DNA from: Pseudomonadota bacterium
GTDB lineage: Bacteria > Pseudomonadota > Alphaproteobacteria > Rickettsiales > UBA6187
NCBI GenBank assembly: GCA_027620075.1
Contig: JAQCEY010000004.1
Coordinates: forward strand, 1 to 64,000
DNA length: 64,000 nucleotides
Direction of reading: 5' to 3'
A program made the translations under genes and the position numbers. Under the pieces are notes generated by a model that was given only the letters and a program-made list of their open reading frames with translations, ran no database searches and was not told the DNA's origin. This document shows, in pieces, positions 59,981 to 64,000 of the stretch; the first letter of the stretch is position 1, and every line of letters starts with the position of its first letter.

Positions 59981-62524
59981 GTGTCTTCCCTCTGAGGGCT
60001 TGAGGTCTTTTCTAGCGTATTTTGACGCAAAGGACGTATCATCCTGAGTTTCTGACATATCATCACGTTGTCTTTTTTGAGGAGCAGGCTTTTGGGCTAG
60101 TCTTTCTACAAAACCTCCGCTTTGGGCATAAGGAAGGCTTGCGACCGGTTGTTCCTGCGATAAGGATGCTGCGTTGCTTGCAGGCTTTATTCCTTGTGAT
60201 AACAATAACTCTTCGACCGATTTACAAATATCCGTAACTTTATTTTCTAAATGAGCTTCGACCGTTCTTGGACCGTATTTAGGGGTGTATTTTCTCTGGT
60301 CTCGCAACTTTTGTGATATTTTTTTTCTAACTTTATTAACGTCGTTACTGTTTTCGGTGTTAATATCAACTAATTCATTTTTCTCATTCATTTGCATGAA
60401 CGGTATCCCATTGCCGATTATTGCTATTACAATAGAATTTGATATTATTGTTTTATCGTCTTTAGTAGCTCTCTCGTAATATTGTTCATAGACATCCTGA
60501 ACTACTTTCAATACAATCTGATTTCCGCTACTATTGTTAGATTTTCCTCCGCGACCTAAAACGAAAGCAAATTGTGGTTCCCTTTCTGCCTTGGCGGGGT
60601 TTTTTGTTTCAGGTCTTCTGCCTGAGTGCGTTGTATAAGAACGAGAAAAGCTGTCAGATATATTAGATAATCCGCTAAGTTGAGATGCGGAAACCGATCT
60701 GGTGTCGTTCTCTAAAGCCTGCATTGGTACTTCTATTTTTTTTGGTATATTATTTTTAGTCATATCCTCACTACCTTGTATAGCGGTGAAAAATTCAGTT
60801 CGGTCACTACTATCAATTGCTTCCGCTATTGCCGGTGGTTTCTGTTCATCGTATTTTATTTCAGGTTTCGTTGTAACGCTACTTATTTTTTCTTCTATTA
60901 CCCCATACTGCTTTTTTTGGAAGGCTTTATGAAATTCTTTATAGCGTTCTGTAAACTTATCAATTAACCTATAGTTGGTTCTGTTCGAGTGATCTTTGGC
61001 TCCTAAATCTCTGAACTCGACAACAACCGAAGAACGCTCTACATCTATCGGCTTACCTGATATAATACCAAAATCAGTATAAGGACTTTTTTCATTATCG
61101 TTTCTTGTGATGTTTGTAACTATGTCTTCAGCAGTCCAAGGGGTCGGACGGATATTTTTGCCGACATACTTAAAAGGCTCATGTTCTTTTCCGCCTGTTT
61201 TCTTGCTGCTTTCATTAATACCTATTTTTGTAGACGAGCTAACAAATTTTGTAAAATCTGTTTTATTATCGAGAATTATTTTTTGATCTGATTCGCTCAA
61301 TATATTTTTAAAAAAGTCGTTTAGAACAAATTTAGGCATGCCTTTGGGGTATTTGTCCTTTCGAATGGTATCTGCCAGATTTTGAGCCGTTTCTTGATTA
61401 GCTTCACCGTCTTCCATGAATATTGCGGTAAGTGCTTCTTCTGAAATAGATTCCATTGCCGATATGTAAGACACACTTCTTGCAAACCCCCTTAACTTTT
61501 CACTAGGTTTATGCTCGCTAGTCTTTTGGCTAAGTAGATCGAAAAAATTATCGGCGTTTTGCCTTGATTGCTCATATATATTTTTTTCAAATTCGATAAA
61601 AGTAGGACGAGGGCGCTGGGTATTGAATTCGTCCGGTTCTTTAACCTTCCCTTTTTTGAAAAGGACATAATCCTCGGTTTTTTGTTCGTCAACTAATGCA
61701 CGCATTTCAGGGGAGAATATCATTTCAGCCGGTATTGCTGCATTTATCTGAACATATGATTTTTTATTAATATCCTGTTTGGCGACTGATTCCTCATATT
61801 GTTTGAAATCCTGTTCATTAAAAACAAGTAACCACTCAAATGCAAAATCCTTATATCCCTTTTCTTTTGGTTTAGATATAATCAGTTCCTGATAATCAGG
61901 GTGGTTTGTGTTTATTTCCTTGTTATATTTATCTACCCATTTTGATATAGAAGACTCATAATATTCAGGCGGGGTGTGTTTTCCGCTTCTTGTTCTGCTA
62001 CTTGCCCTGCTACTATCGCTATGGCTTTTATCATCCTTATACGCATTGTAATGCTTGTTAAATTCTTCTGATTTCCAGTCATAGAAATGATCCATCATGA
62101 ACTTATATTCTTCTAATCTTTTCTTGCTATCTTTCTCATCGTCAAGATCAATCGGTTCTCTGGTTATAAACTCAAAACATGCCTTTTTTTCACATTTTTC
62201 TGTGTCTTCGTAGCGGTCATAATCAAGGACTACCTCATTTTGATGTCGTACGTTGCTGTTTTCTATTCCATTTTTTTTATCGTTAGGATTTTCGGTTAGG
62301 ACTATCAGCAAATCATAAGTATCTTTATCACCGTAAATACCCCTAGGATGACCGCGTTCAGAACTTTTTTCCGGTGTTTGAGAAGTCTCAAACTGTTTGA
62401 ACATATAGTGAATTTGTCCCAGACTATGTTCTATAAGATCCTCAGTTTCAAAACCTAAAGTCTTCATATAGGGATTTTCTTCTTTTCCGGAGGAAGGTCG
62501 CTTTGATTCGTGTTCTTTTGACAT
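59969..62524 (-). CDS. Large orphan hydrophilic protein, effector candidate
   Basis: An 851-residue charged protein without signal peptide or clear membrane helix. It begins SKEHESKRPSSGKEENPYMK, has Ser/Arg-rich patches (SRASSRTRSGKHTPPEYYES; SDSFSRSYTTHSGRRPE) and some compact-looking parts: about 640-720 with FAFVLGRGGKSNNSSGNQIV and NSIVIAIIGNGIPFMQ, and about 480-520 with SSVVVEFRDLGAK. Near the C-terminus KPAPQKRQRDDMSE is a basic cluster like a nuclear-localisation signal, and the tail is Ser/Lys-rich. No family is recognised. It is tail-to-tail with pheT, overlapping by 12 bases. A secreted effector is inferred from composition only. Confidence 0.65.
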   Translation of the reverse strand: MSKEHESKRPSSGKEENPYMKTLGFETEDLIEHSLGQIHYMFKQFETSQTPEKSSERGHPRGIYGDKDTYDLLIVLTENPNDKKNGIENSNVRHQNEVVLDYDRYEDTEKCEKKACFEFITREPIDLDDEKDSKKRLEEYKFMMDHFYDWKSEEFNKHYNAYKDDKSHSDSSRASSRTRSGKHTPPEYYESSISKWVDKYNKEINTNHPDYQELIISKPKEKGYKDFAFEWLLVFNEQDFKQYEESVAKQDINKKSYVQINAAIPAEMIFSPEMRALVDEQKTEDYVLFKKGKVKEPDEFNTQRPRPTFIEFEKNIYEQSRQNADNFFDLLSQKTSEHKPSEKLRGFARSVSYISAMESISEEALTAIFMEDGEANQETAQNLADTIRKDKYPKGMPKFVLNDFFKNILSESDQKIILDNKTDFTKFVSSSTKIGINESSKKTGGKEHEPFKYVGKNIRPTPWTAEDIVTNITRNDNEKSPYTDFGIISGKPIDVERSSVVVEFRDLGAKDHSNRTNYRLIDKFTERYKEFHKAFQKKQYGVIEEKISSVTTKPEIKYDEQKPPAIAEAIDSSDRTEFFTAIQGSEDMTKNNIPKKIEVPMQALENDTRSVSASQLSGLSNISDSFSRSYTTHSGRRPETKNPAKAEREPQFAFVLGRGGKSNNSSGNQIVLKVVQDVYEQYYERATKDDKTIISNSIVIAIIGNGIPFMQMNEKNELVDINTENSNDVNKVRKKISQKLRDQRKYTPKYGPRTVEAHLENKVTDICKSVEELLLSQGIKPASNAASLSQEQPVASLPYAQSGGFVERLAQKPAPQKRQRDDMSETQDDTSFASKYARKDLKPSEGRHSPS

Positions 62525-62624
62525 AAGTATTAATTAATATAATTCTACTATTGTGGGGTAGTTGAATTATATCTTATTATTGAACTTAGGTCAATTTTTG
62601 CATCAAATTGCGGACATTTTTTTA

Positions 62625-63266
62625 TTACCTACCCCTTGGAATACAGGCTAGTATAAATAACTTTTCAGGTAATGTTATATCCCTGACAGGAAGTGTTAAA
62701 AGTAAGGCATCGCATTTGAATTCAAGCATGGATATTAGTTGACCGACCTCCCTTTCACCTATTTTGATGGTCTGGAAGTCCTTTAGTACGGATGTACCGT
62801 ACTTTGTGAATTTTATTTTATCGCTTTGACCTTCGTAAAATACCTGATTCAAAGTTTTGTGTTCACATGTCATAAGTACTTTACCGTCGTTGCAATCCTT
62901 TAGTGAAGATCTATTAGATACCGCACCGTTATTGATGCAGTCATATTTTTGACTACCAATTTCAATAGTGCGTGTTGCATCACCTTGCGGAATACTATGA
63001 AAAGTTATCTTTGCAACATCATCTCCTTTTTGGTTCTTTATAAATAGTTCCATTTGTTTTACGGAAAAGCGTCCCACCCATATCCCCCATAAAAATTCTT
63101 TTGATGATATCCGCGTACCATAATGCTTTATAACCTGTTCGACCTTCAGGTTAATCCCTTCCTGCTCCTGTTCCTTAGTCACTCTTACTCCCCACCATAT
63201 TATAATCCCCGTTATAATCGAGATTACCGACAAAGTTCCGTATATTATAATGTCCTCTTGTGTCAT
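62625..63266 (-). CDS. Hypothetical protein with one membrane anchor
   Basis: A 213-residue protein. One N-terminal helix (about 7-26, IYGTLSVISIITGIIIWWGV) is followed by a soluble domain of mixed strands with four cysteines, among them KYDCIN, LKDCNDGK and LMTCEHK. The domain ends in LLTLPVRDITLPEKLFILACIPRGR, which looks like a buried last strand. No family is recognised. It lies 100 bases upstream of the 851-residue orphan on the same strand, so the two may be linked. Confidence 0.6.
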   Translation of the reverse strand: MTQEDIIIYGTLSVISIITGIIIWWGVRVTKEQEQEGINLKVEQVIKHYGTRISSKEFLWGIWVGRFSVKQMELFIKNQKGDDVAKITFHSIPQGDATRTIEIGSQKYDCINNGAVSNRSSLKDCNDGKVLMTCEHKTLNQVFYEGQSDKIKFTKYGTSVLKDFQTIKIGEREVGQLISMLEFKCDALLLTLPVRDITLPEKLFILACIPRGR

Positions 63267-63405
63267 ATTCAGACCTTATGAGTATTGTTCCGATGTTTTA
63301 TCCTAATACCGAAAGATTAATACATTCTTAAATGATATATAACTTGCTCGTTATCTTATTTTTGTTATATAAGTGAGGAAATTTTGAATTATTTTTTGAA
63401 AAGGT

Positions 63406-63443
63406 TTCCCTAGCTCTAGCCCTCCTACAGGAGGGAGAGGGAA
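63406..63443. repeat. Palindromic repeat in the lepA leader
   Basis: TTCCCT ... CCCTCC (63406-63425) pairs with GGAGGG ... AGGGAA (63430-63443) around a short TACA loop. It lies 36 bases before the lepA start. Its sequence differs from the GTCAT-bounded family elsewhere in the window. Confidence 0.6.
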
Positions 63444-63478
63444 TAAAGGAATCATTGTAACAAACAGTACTAAATTAT

Positions 63479-64000
63479 ATGTCTAAATTATCCAATATAA
63501 GAAATTTTGCGATTATTGCTCATATCGACCACGGCAAGTCTACTCTTGCCGATAGGCTTATTCAAGAATGCGGAGGTCTCGAAGAACGGGAGATGAGAAA
63601 GCAGGTCTTAGATAGTATGGATATTGAGCAGGAACGCGGTATCACCATTAAAGCTCAGACGGTAAGGCTTGATTATAAAGCTCAGGACGGCAATACTTAT
63701 ATACTGAACCTGATGGATACGCCCGGACATGTGGATTTCGCTTATGAAGTGAGCCGTTCACTTGCGGCATGTGAGGGGTCATTGCTGGTGGTGGACGCAT
63801 CGCAGGGAGTAGAGGCACAAACACTGGCAAACGTATATCAGGCAATAGATAACAATCATGAGATAATACCAATACTTAATAAAATCGACCTGCCGTCCGC
63901 CGAGCCTGAAAGGGTAATCAACCAGATAGAGGAAGTTATAGGGCTGGACGCATCGGGTGCTATCGCTACATCAGCTAAAACAGGGCAGGGGATAAAAGAA
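63479..64000 (+). CDS. lepA: Elongation factor 4 (LepA), N-terminal part, cut by the window end
   Basis: The first 174 codons of a translational GTPase. The P-loop AHIDHGKST is at residues 14-22, switch I with the [10 protein letters not shown] motif at about 53-62, [16 protein letters not shown] at about 80-95 and NKID in [10 protein letters not shown]. The form RGITIKAQ is specific to LepA rather than EF-G. LepA helps ribosome assembly and back-translocation under stress. The remaining two-thirds lie beyond the window. Confidence 0.96.
   Translation, partial: MSKLSNIRNFAIIAHIDHGKSTLADRLIQECGGLEEREMRKQVLDSMDIEQERGITIKAQTVRLDYKAQDGNTYILNLMDTPGHVDFAYEVSRSLAACEGSLLVVDASQGVEAQTLANVYQAIDNNHEIIPILNKIDLPSAEPERVINQIEEVIGLDASGAIATSAKTGQGIKE

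Overview
The window reads as part of the chromosome of an AT-rich, gene-dense alphaproteobacterium, most likely an order Rickettsiales-type lineage that has kept more metabolism than the strict intracellular parasites. The grounds are a virB8-virB9 type IV secretion pair, tandem Msp4/P44-like surface beta-barrels, many short GTCAT.../...ATGAC palindromes between genes, and Ser/Arg-rich orphan proteins that look like host-directed effectors. These sit next to genes for polyhydroxybutyrate precursors (phaA, phaB), branched-chain amino acids (ilvB, ilvN), arginine (argF), methionine (metZ), molybdopterin use (moeA), chemotaxis (an MCP) and a flagellar export protein (fliR). The taxonomic call is inference from gene content; 16S is not in the window.

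Layout. 1-600: 3' end of 23S rRNA, then 5S rRNA. 600-1870: long non-coding stretches full of hairpins, around a GIY-YIG gene. 1.9-5.9 kb: guanine deaminase, a Pycsar-effector-like membrane protein (DUF5706), an MCP, a SemiSWEET transporter and orphans. 5.9-12.4 kb: phaAB, aspS, two paralogous outer-membrane barrels, pyrE. 12.5-16.2 kb (minus): fumC-lptF-lptG. 16.4-22.4 kb: a split pseudopilin, purK, dprA, a secreted intradiol-dioxygenase-like protein, fliR, a 2Fe-2S ferredoxin. 22.5-29.8 kb: a compact envelope operon rseP-bamA-skp-lpxD-fabZ-lpxA-lpxI. 29.9-35.8 kb: an ABC ATPase, lemA-htpX, argF, virB8-virB9. 36-39.4 kb: ilvB and ilvN with a PH-domain protein and a MntA-HepT toxin-antitoxin pair between them. 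39.4-45 kb: SMR-like protein, hslO, an SDHAF4 mini-protein, metZ, tatB, moeA and a CAU tRNA. 45-48.2 kb: oxyR divergent from ahpC-DUF2061-ahpD. 48-64 kb: pstS, metG, an FAD oxidoreductase, effector-like orphans, rpmI-rplT, pheS-pheT and the start of lepA.

How the genes work together. The 22.5-29.8 kb operon joins outer-membrane protein assembly (BamA, Skp, RseP) to lipid A synthesis, and LptF/LptG at 12.5-14.8 kb would export the finished LPS. oxyR with ahpC/ahpD forms a peroxide-response module. ilvB/ilvN make one acetolactate synthase.

The most interesting observations are: a 451-residue orphan at 54034-55389 with three tandem repeats that each fit the eukaryotic ubiquitin-interacting motif; an orphan DUF5706 membrane protein beside a nucleobase deaminase with no cyclase in view; an EmrE-like protein lacking the essential membrane glutamate; a toxin-antitoxin pair overlapping ilvN; a pseudopilin broken by one extra base; and a duplicated structured element after 5S rRNA whose two copies differ by stem-preserving substitutions.
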